Below, in pieces: positions 27,623 through 38,137 of a stretch of DNA of 64,000 bases. The notes below the pieces were generated by a model that did no database searches, was not told where the DNA came from, and saw only the letters and a program-made list of their open reading frames with translations. Location: positions 62,001 to 126,000 of the forward strand of contig NZ_BAED01000069.1 of assembly GCF_000241345.1 (NCBI RefSeq), in the 5' to 3' direction. The stretch is from Gordonia amarae NBRC 15530. Lineage in GTDB: Bacteria > Actinomycetota > Actinomycetes > Mycobacteriales > Mycobacteriaceae. Position 1 is the first letter of the stretch, and each line of letters starts with the position of its first letter. The position numbers were made by a program, and so were the translations under genes.

Positions 27623-29323
27623 GTGACTGCGGTAGACCAGCCCGCCACGCAAGTGGCACCAGTGCGTCCGTTCCCGGAGCGCTATCAGCCCAAGGGCTCG
27701 TTCTTCTACAAGCTCATCACCACCACCGATCACAAGCTGATCGGCATGATGTACATCACCACCTGCTTCGCGTTCTTCCTCGTGGGTGGTCTGATGGCTC
27801 TGCTCATGCGCGGCGAGCTCGCGCATCCCGGCATGCAGTTCCTGTCGACGGAACAGTTCAACCAGCTGTTCACCATGCACGGCACGGTCATGCTGCTGCT
27901 GTACGCCACCCCGATCGTGATCGGCTTCGCCAACTTCGTGCTGCCGCTGCAGATCGGTTCGCCCGACGTCGCCTTCCCGCGCCTGAACGCCATGGGTTTC
28001 TGGCTGTTCCTGTTCGGTGCGATCGTCGCCCTCGCCGGCTTCCTCACCCCTGGTGGTGCCGCCGACTTCGGCTGGACCGCGTACACCCCGCTGACCGACG
28101 CCCTGCATTCGCCCGGTGTCGGCGCCGACCTGTGGATCATGGGTCTGGGTGTCGGTGGTCTGGGCACGATCCTCGGTGCGGTCAACATGATCACCACCGT
28201 GGTGTGTCTGCGCGCCCCCGGTATGACCATGTTCCGCATGCCGATCTTCACCTGGAACATCCTGGTCACCAGCGTGCTGATCCTGCTGGTGTTCCCGCTG
28301 CTCACCGCGGCCCTGCTCGGCCTTGAGGTCGACCGCCAGTTCGGCGCCCACCTGTACGACCCGGCCAACGGCGGCGTCATCCTGTGGCAGCACCTGTTCT
28401 GGTTCTTCGGTCACCCCGAGGTGTACGTCATCGCCCTGCCGTTCTTCGGCATCGTGTCCGAGGTGTTCCCGGTGTTCGCCCGCAAGCCGCTGTTCGGCTA
28501 CTCCGGCCTGGTGTATGCGACCCTGTCGATCGCCGCCCTGTCGGTGGCCGTGTGGGCGCACCACATGTACGTCACCGGCGCCGTCCTGCTGCCGTTCTTC
28601 TCGTTCATGACCTTCCTGATCGCGGTCCCGACCGGTGTGAAGTTCTTCAACTGGATCGGCACCATGTGGAAGGGCAACATGACGTTCGAGTCGCCGATGC
28701 TCTTCTCCGTCGGCTTCATCGTGACCTTCCTCTTCGGTGGCCTGACCGGTGTTCTGCTCGCCAGCCCGCCGCTGGACTTCCACCTGTCCGACTCGTACTT
28801 CGTGGTCGCGCACTTCCACTACGTGCTCTTCGGCACCATCGTGTTCGCCACCTACGCCGGCGTGTACTTCTGGTTCCCCAAGATGACCGGACGCATGCTC
28901 GACGAGGGCCTGGGCCGCTGGCACTTCTGGCTCACCTTCATCGGCTTCCACACCACGTTCCTGGTGCAGCACTGGCTGGGTAACGAGGGCATGCCGCGCC
29001 GCTACGCCGACTACCTGCCGTCCGACGGCTTCACCGAGCTGAACATCGTCTCCACCGTCGGTGCGTTCATCCTCGGCCTGTCGACCCTGCCGTTCCTGTG
29101 GAACGTCTTCCGCAGCTACCGCTACGGCGAGGTCGTCACCGTCGACGACCCGTGGGGCTTCGGCAACTCGCTCGAGTGGGCCACCAGCTGCCCGCCGCCG
29201 CGGCACAACTTCACCGAGCTGCCGCGGATCCGTTCCGAGCGCCCGGCGTTCGAGCTGCACTATCCGCACATGATCGAGCGGATGAAGGCGGAGGCCCACG
29301 TCGGCCCCGGCGGCGGCCACTGA
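27623..29323 (+). CDS. ctaD: Cytochrome c oxidase subunit I (aa3 type)
   Basis: Catalytic subunit of the terminal oxidase with heme a and the heme a3-CuB site; 566 residues with about 12 membrane helices. Visible hallmarks: [14 protein letters not shown] (heme a ligand region), [19 protein letters not shown] (CuB His and cross-linked Tyr), HHMYVTG (two CuB His) and HFHYVLFG (heme ligands). GTG 27623 follows agaggaggatct, and the protein then matches the family N-terminus. Order fecB-ctaD-serB is that of Rv3044-Rv3042c. Confidence 0.97.
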   Translation: MTAVDQPATQVAPVRPFPERYQPKGSFFYKLITTTDHKLIGMMYITTCFAFFLVGGLMALLMRGELAHPGMQFLSTEQFNQLFTMHGTVMLLLYATPIVIGFANFVLPLQIGSPDVAFPRLNAMGFWLFLFGAIVALAGFLTPGGAADFGWTAYTPLTDALHSPGVGADLWIMGLGVGGLGTILGAVNMITTVVCLRAPGMTMFRMPIFTWNILVTSVLILLVFPLLTAALLGLEVDRQFGAHLYDPANGGVILWQHLFWFFGHPEVYVIALPFFGIVSEVFPVFARKPLFGYSGLVYATLSIAALSVAVWAHHMYVTGAVLLPFFSFMTFLIAVPTGVKFFNWIGTMWKGNMTFESPMLFSVGFIVTFLFGGLTGVLLASPPLDFHLSDSYFVVAHFHYVLFGTIVFATYAGVYFWFPKMTGRMLDEGLGRWHFWLTFIGFHTTFLVQHWLGNEGMPRRYADYLPSDGFTELNIVSTVGAFILGLSTLPFLWNVFRSYRYGEVVTVDDPWGFGNSLEWATSCPPPRHNFTELPRIRSERPAFELHYPHMIERMKAEAHVGPGGGH

Positions 29324-30652
<1,329 letters not shown>

Positions 30653-30656
30653 CGGC

Positions 30657-31370
30657 ATGAGCGCCGACGCGTACACCCGGCTGACCCGCTATGTCGGTGG
30701 GCACGACGATCCGCCCGACCCCGCCGACGTGCTCGCGATGCAGATGGTGCTGCGCATCGAGAAGGCAACGCCACCGGACCGCGCCGACCTGCTGACGGCC
30801 GCCGCCCGATCGGCGGCGCTACTGTGCCTGGACGAGCGGACCGAGGGCGACGGCCCGTGGGTCGTGCCGATGGACGCCTGGTGTGATGCCCGGATCCGCA
30901 AGATCGCCCGGCGCGCGCGGGGTGCGCAGTGGGAGGCGGCCCAGCAGGTGTGGGGCGTGACCGCGACGGAGGGCCAGGCGCAGGCCCGGGCGTACGTTCC
31001 CGGCCGGGTCGGCGACATCGACCGCAGGATCGGCAAGCTGCAGATCGGCGGCACCGACGTACCCGGCGAACTGCCGTCCGACGCGCCGTCCGGTGTGGTG
31101 CTGTGGCTCAGCCCCCACCTGGACATGACCGTCGGCAAGTGTGCCGCCCAGGTGGGGCACGGATCGATGCTGGCCGTGCGGCTGATGACCCGGGAGTCGG
31201 CGCTGCGCTGGCGCGCCGACGGCTGCCCGCTGGCGGTGCGCCAGGCGACCACCGAGCGGTGGGCCGGATTACTGGCGGCGGACGCCCGGGGTGAGGCGGT
31301 TGCCGTGCGCGATGCCGGGTTCACCGAGATCGCGCCCGGCTCGGTCACCGTGATCGCCGAGCTCCGCTAG
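30657..31370 (+). CDS. PTH2-type peptidyl-tRNA hydrolase family protein
   Basis: 237 residues. The C-terminal half shows the PTH2 signature VGKCAAQVGHGSMLAVRL and later VRDAGFTEIAPGSVTVIAEL. PTH2 enzymes recycle peptidyl-tRNA. The N-terminal 120 residues are an unusual extension compared with archaeal Pth2 (about 115-120 residues). ATG 30657 starts 4 bases after the serB stop, so the two genes are co-transcribed. Confidence 0.75.
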   Translation: MSADAYTRLTRYVGGHDDPPDPADVLAMQMVLRIEKATPPDRADLLTAAARSAALLCLDERTEGDGPWVVPMDAWCDARIRKIARRARGAQWEAAQQVWGVTATEGQAQARAYVPGRVGDIDRRIGKLQIGGTDVPGELPSDAPSGVVLWLSPHLDMTVGKCAAQVGHGSMLAVRLMTRESALRWRADGCPLAVRQATTERWAGLLAADARGEAVAVRDAGFTEIAPGSVTVIAELR

Positions 31371-31390
31371 GCGGTATCAGGCGGGAGCCG

Positions 31391-32377
31391 TCAGGCGACC
31401 GGCGCCGCCACCGGGGCCAGGTGCGCGAACGTATTGCGCCACACCTCACGATCGGGGGCGAACGAGGCGAGGATCAGCTCGTCGGCGTCGGCGTGACCGG
31501 CGAACCAGTCGAGGTAGTCGCGCACCTGTGTGGGTGTGCCCACGCCGCAGTAGGTCATCATCTGCTCGATCTGGCGGCCTTGCGGCATCGTCAGGATGGC
31601 GTCGCATTCCTCGTCGGTGAAGGCGCGGTCCCGCTTGAACAGTGCGTTGACACGGGCCCGTTTGGCCGCCTCCAACTGGGCGGCCGCCCGATCGGGGTCA
31701 TCATCGGCGATCACTCCGACGCCGGCGATCACATGCGGTTCGGCGAGCACCGCCGACGGCCGGAACTCGCTGCGGTACAGGGCCACCGCATCCGTCAGGG
31801 CCTGCGGGGCGAAGTGCGAGGCGAACGCGTAGGGCAGGCCCAGAGCGGCGGCCATCTGCGCCCCGAACAGTGACGAACCCAGGATGTAGAGGGGAACGTC
31901 GGTGCCGGCGCCGGGCGTCGCGCTGACCCCCTCGACGCGGGATTGCCCGGTCAGGTAGCCCTGCAATTCCAGGACGTCCTGGGGGAAGCGGTCGGCGTCG
32001 GCGATGGTGCGGCGCAGCGCGGCGAAGGTTTTCTGGTCGCTGCCGGGGGCGCGGCCCAATCCCAGATCGATGCGGCCGGGGTGCAGCTCGGCGAGCGTCC
32101 CGAACTGTTCGGCGATGGTGAGCGGGGCGTGGTTGGGCAGCATCACACCGCCCGCGCCGAGCCGGATGGTGTTGGTGTGGGCGGCCACATGGGCGACGAG
32201 TACGGCGGGCGCCGACGACGCGATCGTCGACATGTTGTGGTGCTCGGCGTACCAGATGCGGGAGTAGCCCCACTGCTCGGCGCGCTGGGCGAGGTCGACA
32301 CTCGCGGCGAAACTGGACGCGACGGTTTCGGATCGTCCCACCTGTGCAAGATCGAGAATCGAAAGATCAACGGGCAT
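31391..32377 (-). CDS. LLM-class (luciferase-like) flavin-dependent oxidoreductase
   Basis: 328-residue TIM-barrel monooxygenase or reductase: MPVDLSILDLAQVG, WYAEHHNM, LGAGGVMLPNHAPL and EQFGTLAELHPGRIDLGLGR are typical of the bacterial luciferase superfamily group usually annotated as MsnO8-like. FMN or F420 use cannot be decided. The start is set at ATG 32377, where family similarity begins; ATG 32407 adds ten residues. Neither has a good ribosome site or -10 hexamer. Convergent with the PTH2 gene. Confidence 0.85.
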   Translation of the reverse strand: MPVDLSILDLAQVGRSETVASSFAASVDLAQRAEQWGYSRIWYAEHHNMSTIASSAPAVLVAHVAAHTNTIRLGAGGVMLPNHAPLTIAEQFGTLAELHPGRIDLGLGRAPGSDQKTFAALRRTIADADRFPQDVLELQGYLTGQSRVEGVSATPGAGTDVPLYILGSSLFGAQMAAALGLPYAFASHFAPQALTDAVALYRSEFRPSAVLAEPHVIAGVGVIADDDPDRAAAQLEAAKRARVNALFKRDRAFTDEECDAILTMPQGRQIEQMMTYCGVGTPTQVRDYLDWFAGHADADELILASFAPDREVWRNTFAHLAPVAAPVA

Positions 32378-32449
32378 ATAGGGGTCAAGGAGAACCGGCC
32401 CCGACATATTCCGCGTGCCGGGGTACGCGGGACGGTGCGGTAGTGCAAC

Positions 32450-33325
32450 ATGGACACCGTGACCTCGCCCTATGCCGCCGCTGCCGCCGAATCCGACGCG
32501 ACCCCCGAATCGGATCCCGATCTGCTCATCGACTTTCGGGATGTGTCCGTGGTCCGGGACGGGAAAAATCTTGTCGGCCCGGTGTCCTGGCAGGTCGAAC
32601 TCGATGAGCGCTGGGTGATCATCGGACCCAACGGAGCCGGCAAGACCACCTTGATGCGGCTGGCCGCGGGCGAGCTGTATCCGACCACGGGCGAGGCGTT
32701 CGTGCTCAACGAGAAACTCGGCCGGGTCGAGCTGCGCGAACTGACCACCCGCATCGGGGTCGCGAGTCCCGCACTGCTGGAACGGGTTCCGGACAACGAG
32801 GTGGTCAGTGACGTGGTCGTGTCGGCGGGCTATGCGGTGCTCGGACGGTGGAAGGAGCGCTACGACGACGTCGACCGAGACCAGGCCGTGGAGTCGCTGG
32901 AGTCGATGGGCGCCGAACACCTCGCCGACAGGGTGTTCGGCACCCTGTCCGAAGGCGAGCGCAAACGCGTGATCATCGCGCGGGCGTTGATGACCGACCC
33001 CGAACTGCTGCTGCTCGACGAACCGGCCGCCGGACTCGACCTGGGCGGGCGTGAGGAACTCGTCGCCCGGCTGGAGGTTCTGGCGAAGGACCCCGATGCC
33101 CCCGCCACCGTGCTCATCACCCACCACGTCGAGGAGATCCCCGAGGGCTTCACCCACGCGCTGATCCTGTCCGAGGGCGGCGTGATCGCGATGGGTCTGC
33201 TGCCGGAGGTGCTGACGAGCAAGAATCTGTCGACGGCGTTCCGGCAGCAGATCACCCTGTCGAAGTCGGGTGGCAGGTTCTTCGCACGCCGCAGCCGGCG
33301 GGCAGGCGGCCACCGCCGGGCCTGA
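32450..33325 (+). CDS. ABC transporter ATP-binding protein (Rv3041c-like)
   Basis: 291-residue ABC ATPase: Walker A GPNGAGKTT, signature LSEGERKRV, Walker B LLLLDEPAAGLD and the His-loop ITHHVEEI. No permease gene is adjacent, and the family occurs as a lone ATPase gene in mycobacteria at the same place (serB2-Rv3041c). The transported substrate, or whether it transports at all, is unknown. Divergent from the luciferase-like gene. Confidence 0.88.
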   Translation: MDTVTSPYAAAAAESDATPESDPDLLIDFRDVSVVRDGKNLVGPVSWQVELDERWVIIGPNGAGKTTLMRLAAGELYPTTGEAFVLNEKLGRVELRELTTRIGVASPALLERVPDNEVVSDVVVSAGYAVLGRWKERYDDVDRDQAVESLESMGAEHLADRVFGTLSEGERKRVIIARALMTDPELLLLDEPAAGLDLGGREELVARLEVLAKDPDAPATVLITHHVEEIPEGFTHALILSEGGVIAMGLLPEVLTSKNLSTAFRQQITLSKSGGRFFARRSRRAGGHRRA

Positions 33326-33430
33326 CGTCGGACCCTTTTGCCGACCTCTACCGAACGGGCGATCGGTCGGCCCGATAGTGTCGAGGGAACGTCTCCTGAT
33401 ACCTGGGCGACGAGTGCAGGAGGTGCGGTC

Positions 33431-34270
33431 ATGGCAGAGCAGTCAGTCGATCCCGACACAGGTGCGGTAATCCCGGCGCAGCCCGCGGTGCCGCGAGACG
33501 CGTCCACCGTCGTCCTGATCCGCGACGGCGGCGACGGCGTGGAGGTGTTCCTGCAGCGGCGCGTCAAGACGATGGCGTTCGCCGGCGGGATGACCGTGTT
33601 CCCCGGCGGTGGTGTCGACGCCCGTGACGCCGAGGCGCACATCTCGTGGAGCGGTCCCGACGCGGACTGGTGGGCGCGGACCTTCGGGGCCACCGAACCC
33701 GTCGCGCAGGCGCTGGTGTGCGCAGCGGTCCGCGAGACCTTCGAGGAATGCGGGGTGCTGTTCGCCACCGACGCCGACGGGCGCTTCCCCGAACCCGGGG
33801 TGTTCGCCGATGCGCGGGCCCAGCTCGTCGACAAGTCTGAGTCCCTGGCCGGTTTCCTCGCCGCCAACGGACTCACTTTGCGGGCGGATCTCATTGCACC
33901 ACTGGCACATTGGATCGCTCCGGTGATCGAGAAGCGGCGCTATGACACCCGCTTCTTCGTCGCGGCGCTGCCCGAGGGGCAGCATGCCGACGGCGAGACG
34001 TCGGAGGTGTCGGTGGCGGGCTGGCTGTCGGCGCGGGAGGCGCTGAACCGGTGGGTCGACAAGCAGCATTTCGTGTTGCCGCCGACCTGGTCGCAGTTGC
34101 GGGAGATCGCCCGCTTCGAGACCGTCGCCGAGCTGCTCGCCGAGCCCCGCGAGATCTCGATGATCATGCCGGACGCCACCACGGCCACCATGTCAGGTCT
34201 GCGGTTCCCGCACTCGGACAAGTACTTCGTCGAACTCGACGGGCGGCTGCCGTCCGACGCGTCGCGCTGA
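33431..34270 (+). CDS. NUDIX hydrolase (Rv3040c-like), copy 1
   Basis: 279 residues. The NUDIX motif is split: FPGGGVD near residue 57, about 40 inserted residues (WSGPDADWW), then AAVRETFEECGVLF. This spacing typifies a NUDT19/RNAHydrolase-like family. ATG 33431 follows aggagg by about 7 bases. A diverged tandem paralogue follows at 34286, about half identical by eye. Expected substrates are acyl-CoA or nucleoside diphosphates; not established. Confidence 0.87.
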   Translation: MAEQSVDPDTGAVIPAQPAVPRDASTVVLIRDGGDGVEVFLQRRVKTMAFAGGMTVFPGGGVDARDAEAHISWSGPDADWWARTFGATEPVAQALVCAAVRETFEECGVLFATDADGRFPEPGVFADARAQLVDKSESLAGFLAANGLTLRADLIAPLAHWIAPVIEKRRYDTRFFVAALPEGQHADGETSEVSVAGWLSAREALNRWVDKQHFVLPPTWSQLREIARFETVAELLAEPREISMIMPDATTATMSGLRFPHSDKYFVELDGRLPSDASR

Positions 34271-34285
34271 CCGCCGTCAACGCGC

Positions 34286-35137
34286 ATGGGTGAGGAACAG
34301 TCCCTTGATAGGTGGCTCATCGAGGCCGGCAAGCAGACGCTGCCGCTGCCGGAGGTGATCGCCACGCCACGCGATGCCGCGACCGTGGTCCTGGTGCGTG
34401 ACGGATCGTCGGGCATGGAGGTGTTCCTGCTGCGGCGGGTGCCAGAGATGGCGTTCGCCGCCGGGATGACGGTGTTCCCGGGCGGTGGTGTCGACGCCGC
34501 CGACGACACCGGCCTCGACTGGTCCGGCCCGGAGGCGGCGTGGTGGGCGGAGCGGTTCGGCGCCGATCCGGTGGCCGCCCGGATGCTGGTCGTCGCGGCG
34601 GTGCGGGAGACGTTCGAGGAATGCGGTGTGCTGCTGGCCACTGGGGCCGACGGCCGGGTACCCGCCCGCGAGCAGGTGGCGGGGGACCGGGCCGCGCTGG
34701 TGGCCAAGGACCTGTCGTTCGGCGCGTTCATGCGCGGCCGTAATTTGACATTGCGTGCCGATTGGCTTGCGCCACTGGCACATTGGATTACCCCACCGGT
34801 ATCGGAACGGCGCTACAGCACCCACTTCTTCCTGGCCGCACTGCCCGACGGCCAGGAGGCCGACGGCTCCACCTCCGAGGCGTCGACGTCGGCGTGGGCA
34901 CGTCCCGTCGACGCCCTCGACGCCTGGTCGCGCGGCGTGCATTCGCTGCTGCCGCCGACGTGGGCGCGGCTGCGTGAGCTGAGCAGGCACGCGACCGTCG
35001 CCGACGCGTTTGCCGCGGAGCGGGTTGTCGAGGTGGTGGGCGAGGACGAACTCGACGACCCCTACGGCATGAAGTTCGACGGCGCCGACGACTACCTCGC
35101 AGCCTTCATGCGGCTGGGGGAAGACCCAGATACGTGA
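34286..35137 (+). CDS. NUDIX hydrolase (Rv3040c-like), copy 2
   Basis: 283-residue tandem paralogue of the preceding gene, with the same split motif (FPGGGVD, WSGPEAAWW, AAVRETFEECGVLL) and LRADWLAPLAHWITP matching LRADLIAPLAHWIAP of copy 1. The 15-base gap implies co-transcription. M. tuberculosis has one gene here as I recall, so this looks like a local duplication. Confidence 0.86.
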   Translation: MGEEQSLDRWLIEAGKQTLPLPEVIATPRDAATVVLVRDGSSGMEVFLLRRVPEMAFAAGMTVFPGGGVDAADDTGLDWSGPEAAWWAERFGADPVAARMLVVAAVRETFEECGVLLATGADGRVPAREQVAGDRAALVAKDLSFGAFMRGRNLTLRADWLAPLAHWITPPVSERRYSTHFFLAALPDGQEADGSTSEASTSAWARPVDALDAWSRGVHSLLPPTWARLRELSRHATVADAFAAERVVEVVGEDELDDPYGMKFDGADDYLAAFMRLGEDPDT

Positions 35138-35141
35138 CCGC

Positions 35142-35173
35142 TGGTTGAGGTGCGAGGAGCGCAAGCGACGAGC
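35142..35173 (+). repeat. Dispersed palindromic-type repeat, copy A (partial)
   Basis: 35148-35173 is identical over 26 bases to 61844-61869, beginning aggtgcgaggagcgcaagc. Positions 35142-35156 (tggttgaggtgcgag) also match the reverse complement of 61924-61938. It appears to be half of the palindromic element seen complete at 61844-61938. Confidence 0.75.
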
Positions 35174-35178
35174 AGAGG

Positions 35179-35200
35179 GCTGATCAACCGGTTGATCAGC
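35179..35200. terminator. Perfect 22-base palindrome between convergent genes
   Basis: gctgatcaacc (35179-35189) is followed directly by its complement (35190-35200). It overlaps the last codons of the polymerase-domain gene and may act as a convergent terminator or protein-binding site. It has no loop, so the hairpin would be strained; a dimeric protein site is equally possible. Confidence 0.5.
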
Positions 35201-36134
35201 TGTCGAGGTTGTCGCGGTCGGCCCACTCGAGGAGTTCGTCGATGCGGTGGGAGATGTCATCGATGTCGGCGTGCAGGTCGCCGAGACGGGCGAAGCGGTC
35301 GGGCACCGTGGCGATGGTGAAGTCGTCGGGTTCGGCGTCATCGATCTCGTCCCAGGCGATGGGGGTCGAGACGGTGCCGCGCGGGTTGCCGCGCACCGAG
35401 TAGGCGGCGGCCATCGTGTGGTCGCGGGTGTTCTGGTTGTAGTCGACGAACACCGCCGACTGGTCGCGGTCCTTGCGCCACCACGCGGTCGTCACGTCGG
35501 CGGGCGCGCGTCGCTCCACCTCCAGGGCGAACGCATGGGCGGCGCGGCGGACGTCGGCGAAACCCCACTCGGGGCAGATGCGGACATAGATGTGCATGCC
35601 GCGGCCGCCGGAGGTCTTGGGGAAGCCGCGCATGCCGAGGTCGTCGAGAACCTCGCCGACGACGTGCGCGACGCGGCGGATGCGGGCCCAGTCGCAGCCG
35701 GGCATCGGGTCGAGGTCGATGCGCCATTCGTCGGGGACCTCGGGGTCGGCGCGGCGGGAGTTCCACGGGTGGAACTCGACCGTCGACATCTGCACCGCCC
35801 AGATCACGGATGCGAGTTCGGTGACGCACAGTTCGTCGGCGGTGCGCCCGTACCGCGGGAACCACAACTGCACGGTCTCCAGCCAGTCCGGGGCGCCGGC
35901 GGGGATGCGTTTCTGGTGCACCTTCTTGCCGTCTACGCCTTTGGGGAAGCGGTGCAGCATGCAGGGCCGTTCGCGCAGCGCCCGCACGATGCCGTCGCCG
36001 ACGGACAGGTAGTAGTGGGCGAGGTCGAGTTTGGTATCGCCGCGTTCGGAGAAGTAGACGCGCCCGGGACTCGACAGCCGGACGGTGCGTTCGCCCACCG
36101 CGAGTTCGACGGCATCAGCGGCCTGTGTGCCCAC
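35196..36134 (-). CDS. LigD-type polymerase-domain protein (prim-pol)
   Basis: 312-residue stand-alone polymerase domain of the archaeo-eukaryotic primase superfamily, like LigD PolDom of bacterial NHEJ. Visible: GRVYFSERGDTKLDLAHYY, the metal-binding DLDP (WRIDLDPMPGCDW), and KTSGGRGMHIYV. It lacks ligase and phosphoesterase domains; such paralogues extend DNA or RNA primers in repair. The start is set at GTG 36134, 7 bases after TACAGT; GTG 36143 lies within that hexamer. Confidence 0.9.
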   Translation of the reverse strand: MGTQAADAVELAVGERTVRLSSPGRVYFSERGDTKLDLAHYYLSVGDGIVRALRERPCMLHRFPKGVDGKKVHQKRIPAGAPDWLETVQLWFPRYGRTADELCVTELASVIWAVQMSTVEFHPWNSRRADPEVPDEWRIDLDPMPGCDWARIRRVAHVVGEVLDDLGMRGFPKTSGGRGMHIYVRICPEWGFADVRRAAHAFALEVERRAPADVTTAWWRKDRDQSAVFVDYNQNTRDHTMAAAYSVRGNPRGTVSTPIAWDEIDDAEPDDFTIATVPDRFARLGDLHADIDDISHRIDELLEWADRDNLDS

Positions 36135-36147
36135 CTGGCCCACTGTA
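36135..36147 (-). promoter_or_regulatory. -10 element, leaderless polymerase-domain gene
   Basis: On the reverse strand TACAGT (36147-36142) is followed by 7 bases and the GTG at 36134, arguing against the GTG at 36143. Confidence 0.45.
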
Positions 36148-36240
36148 GTGGCCCGGTGCGGTCACGGCAGGTGAGTGAGTCAACCGTGCCGACGGATCCC
36201 GTAAGCCATTCGATAAGGCAAGTGTGGGCTAACCCGAGGG

Positions 36241-36276
36241 TTGCCTGACGGCGCCGGAACGGTAGCCTCGGTGTCC
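36241..36276 (+). promoter_or_regulatory. Promoter of echA, leaderless
   Basis: TTGCCT (36241-36246), a 16-base spacer, TAGCCT (36263-36268) and 8 bases to the ATG at 36277. It decides that ATG over the GTG six bases earlier. Confidence 0.55.
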
Positions 36277-37065
36277 ATGGCCGAGTTTGTCACCCTCGAA
36301 ACCTCTGCGGATCATCCCGGCGTGGGCACGATCGCGCTGAGCCGTCCGCCGATGAATGCGCTGAACCGGCAGGTGCAGGCGGAGCTGGCCGCCGCGGCGC
36401 GTGAGGCGACGGTGCGCGACGATATCAAGGCCGTCGTCGTCTACGGCGGGCCGAAGGTGCTGGCCGCCGGTGCCGACATCAAGGAGATGAACGACCTCGA
36501 CTACGCCGAGATGGTCAAGGTCGCCGGTCCGTTGCAGGCCGACCTCGGGTCGGTCGCGGCCATCCCCAAGCCGACGGTCGCCGCGATCACCGGTTACGCA
36601 CTCGGCGGTGGCCTGGAGGTGGCGCTGAGCGCCGACCGTCGTATCGCCGGCGACAACGTCAAGCTGGGCCTGCCGGAGATCCTGCTCGGCATCATTCCCG
36701 GTGGCGGCGGCACCCAGCGGCTCGCCCGGCTGATCGGGCCGTCGCGGGCCAAGGACATGATCTACACCGGCCGCTTCGTCGACGCGAAGGAAGCCCTCGC
36801 GATCGGCCTGGTCGATGAGGTGGTGGCACCCGACGACGTGTACAGCGCCGCCCTGACGTGGGCCGGTCAGTTCGCGGGTGCCGCATCGGTGGCGCTCGCG
36901 GCGGCGAAGGCCGCCATCGACCAGGGCCTGGAAGCCGACCTCGCGACGGGCCTGAAGATCGAGGAACAGCAGTTCACCACCCTGTTCACCACCGAGGACC
37001 GGTCCATCGGTATGGCCTCGTTCATCGAGAACGGGCCCGGCAAGGCCGAGTTCGTCGGCCGCTGA
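36277..37065 (+). CDS. Enoyl-CoA hydratase/isomerase family protein (EchA17-like)
   Basis: 262-residue crotonase-fold enzyme: PMNALNRQVQ, the oxyanion-hole segment LAAGADIKEM, ALGGGLEVALSAD and GLPEILLGIIPGGGGTQRL (catalytic Glu region), so it should hydrate enoyl-CoA in beta-oxidation. Syntenic with Rv3039c echA17 between the NUDIX and methyltransferase genes. Leaderless ATG 36277. Confidence 0.93.
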   Translation: MAEFVTLETSADHPGVGTIALSRPPMNALNRQVQAELAAAAREATVRDDIKAVVVYGGPKVLAAGADIKEMNDLDYAEMVKVAGPLQADLGSVAAIPKPTVAAITGYALGGGLEVALSADRRIAGDNVKLGLPEILLGIIPGGGGTQRLARLIGPSRAKDMIYTGRFVDAKEALAIGLVDEVVAPDDVYSAALTWAGQFAGAASVALAAAKAAIDQGLEADLATGLKIEEQQFTTLFTTEDRSIGMASFIENGPGKAEFVGR

Positions 37066-37127
37066 CAATTCCGGTTACCGGGACCGGCACCACACACTCC
37101 GTAGTACCCATGAAGAAAGCTGAGACG

Positions 37128-38111
37128 ATGACGACCGAACCCACCATCGATCCCGAACCCAATCCGCACGCCACCGAGGAGCAGGTGCAGGCGGCGCTCA
37201 AGGACACCAAGCTCGCCCAGGTGCTCTACCACGACTGGGAAGCCGAAACGTACGACGAGAAGTGGTCGATCAGCTTCGACGAGCGCTGCATCGATTATGC
37301 CCGTGGTCGTTTCGATGCGGCAATAACCGACGCGCCGCTGCCGTACGGCCGGGCGATGGAACTGGGTTGTGGCACAGGGTTTTTCTTGCTCAACCTGATG
37401 CAGTCCGGGGTGGCTGAGAAGGGTTCGGTCACTGACCTGTCTCCGGGCATGGTCAAGGTCGCGCTGCGCAACGCCGAGAACCTGGGTCTGGACGTCGACG
37501 GCCGTGTCGCCGACGCCGAGAAGATCCCCTACGAGGACAACACCTTCGACCTGGTCGTCGGACACGCTGTGCTGCACCACATCCCGGACGTGGAGCTGTC
37601 GCTGCGCGAGGTACTGCGGGTGCTCAAGCCGGGCGGCCGGTTCGTGTTCGCCGGTGAACCGTCCACCATCGGTGACTTCTACGCCCGCTGGATGAGCCGC
37701 GCCACCTGGTGGGCCACCACCAACATCACCAAGTTCGGCCCGCTGCAGTCGTGGCGACGTCCGCAGGAGGAGCTCGACGAGTCCTCGCGCGCCGCGGCCC
37801 TGGAGGCGGTGGTGGACATCCACACCTTCGATCCCGACGATCTCGCCGGCATCGCCCGCAGCGCCGGCGCAACCGAGGTCAAGACGGCCACCGAGGAGCT
37901 GGCCGCGGCCATGCTCGGCTGGCCCGTGCGCACCTTCGAGGCGGCCGTGCCCGCCGACAAACTCGGTTGGGGCTGGGCCGGTTTCGCGTTCGGTGGCTGG
38001 AAGAAGATGACCTGGCTGGACGAGAACGTCCTGCGCAAGGTCGTTCCCCAGAAATTCTTCTACAACGTGGTGGTGACCGGTGTGAAGCCGGGCGAACCGT
38101 CAGACGCCTGA
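37128..38111 (+). CDS. Class I SAM-dependent methyltransferase (Rv3038c-like)
   Basis: 327 residues with the Rossmann methyltransferase motifs AMELGCGTGFFLL (motif I), VADAEKIPYEDNTFDLVV and LREVLRVLKPGGRFVF, plus a C-terminal extension (GWGWAGFAFGGWKKMTWLDEN). The substrate is unknown. The order echA17-Rv3038c-Rv3037c is kept. The start is uncertain: ATG 37128 has a weak gaaag site; ATG 37110, in frame, adds six residues. Confidence 0.87.
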   Translation: MTTEPTIDPEPNPHATEEQVQAALKDTKLAQVLYHDWEAETYDEKWSISFDERCIDYARGRFDAAITDAPLPYGRAMELGCGTGFFLLNLMQSGVAEKGSVTDLSPGMVKVALRNAENLGLDVDGRVADAEKIPYEDNTFDLVVGHAVLHHIPDVELSLREVLRVLKPGGRFVFAGEPSTIGDFYARWMSRATWWATTNITKFGPLQSWRRPQEELDESSRAAALEAVVDIHTFDPDDLAGIARSAGATEVKTATEELAAAMLGWPVRTFEAAVPADKLGWGWAGFAFGGWKKMTWLDENVLRKVVPQKFFYNVVVTGVKPGEPSDA

Positions 38112-38137
38112 CGTTCGATCACGGAAAAGGCGGCGCG

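Noticed and set aside
31391-33313. Luciferase-like gene extended to 33313
   Set aside because: The extra 300 codons lie antisense to the ABC ATPase and do not resemble the family, which begins at MPVDLSILD.
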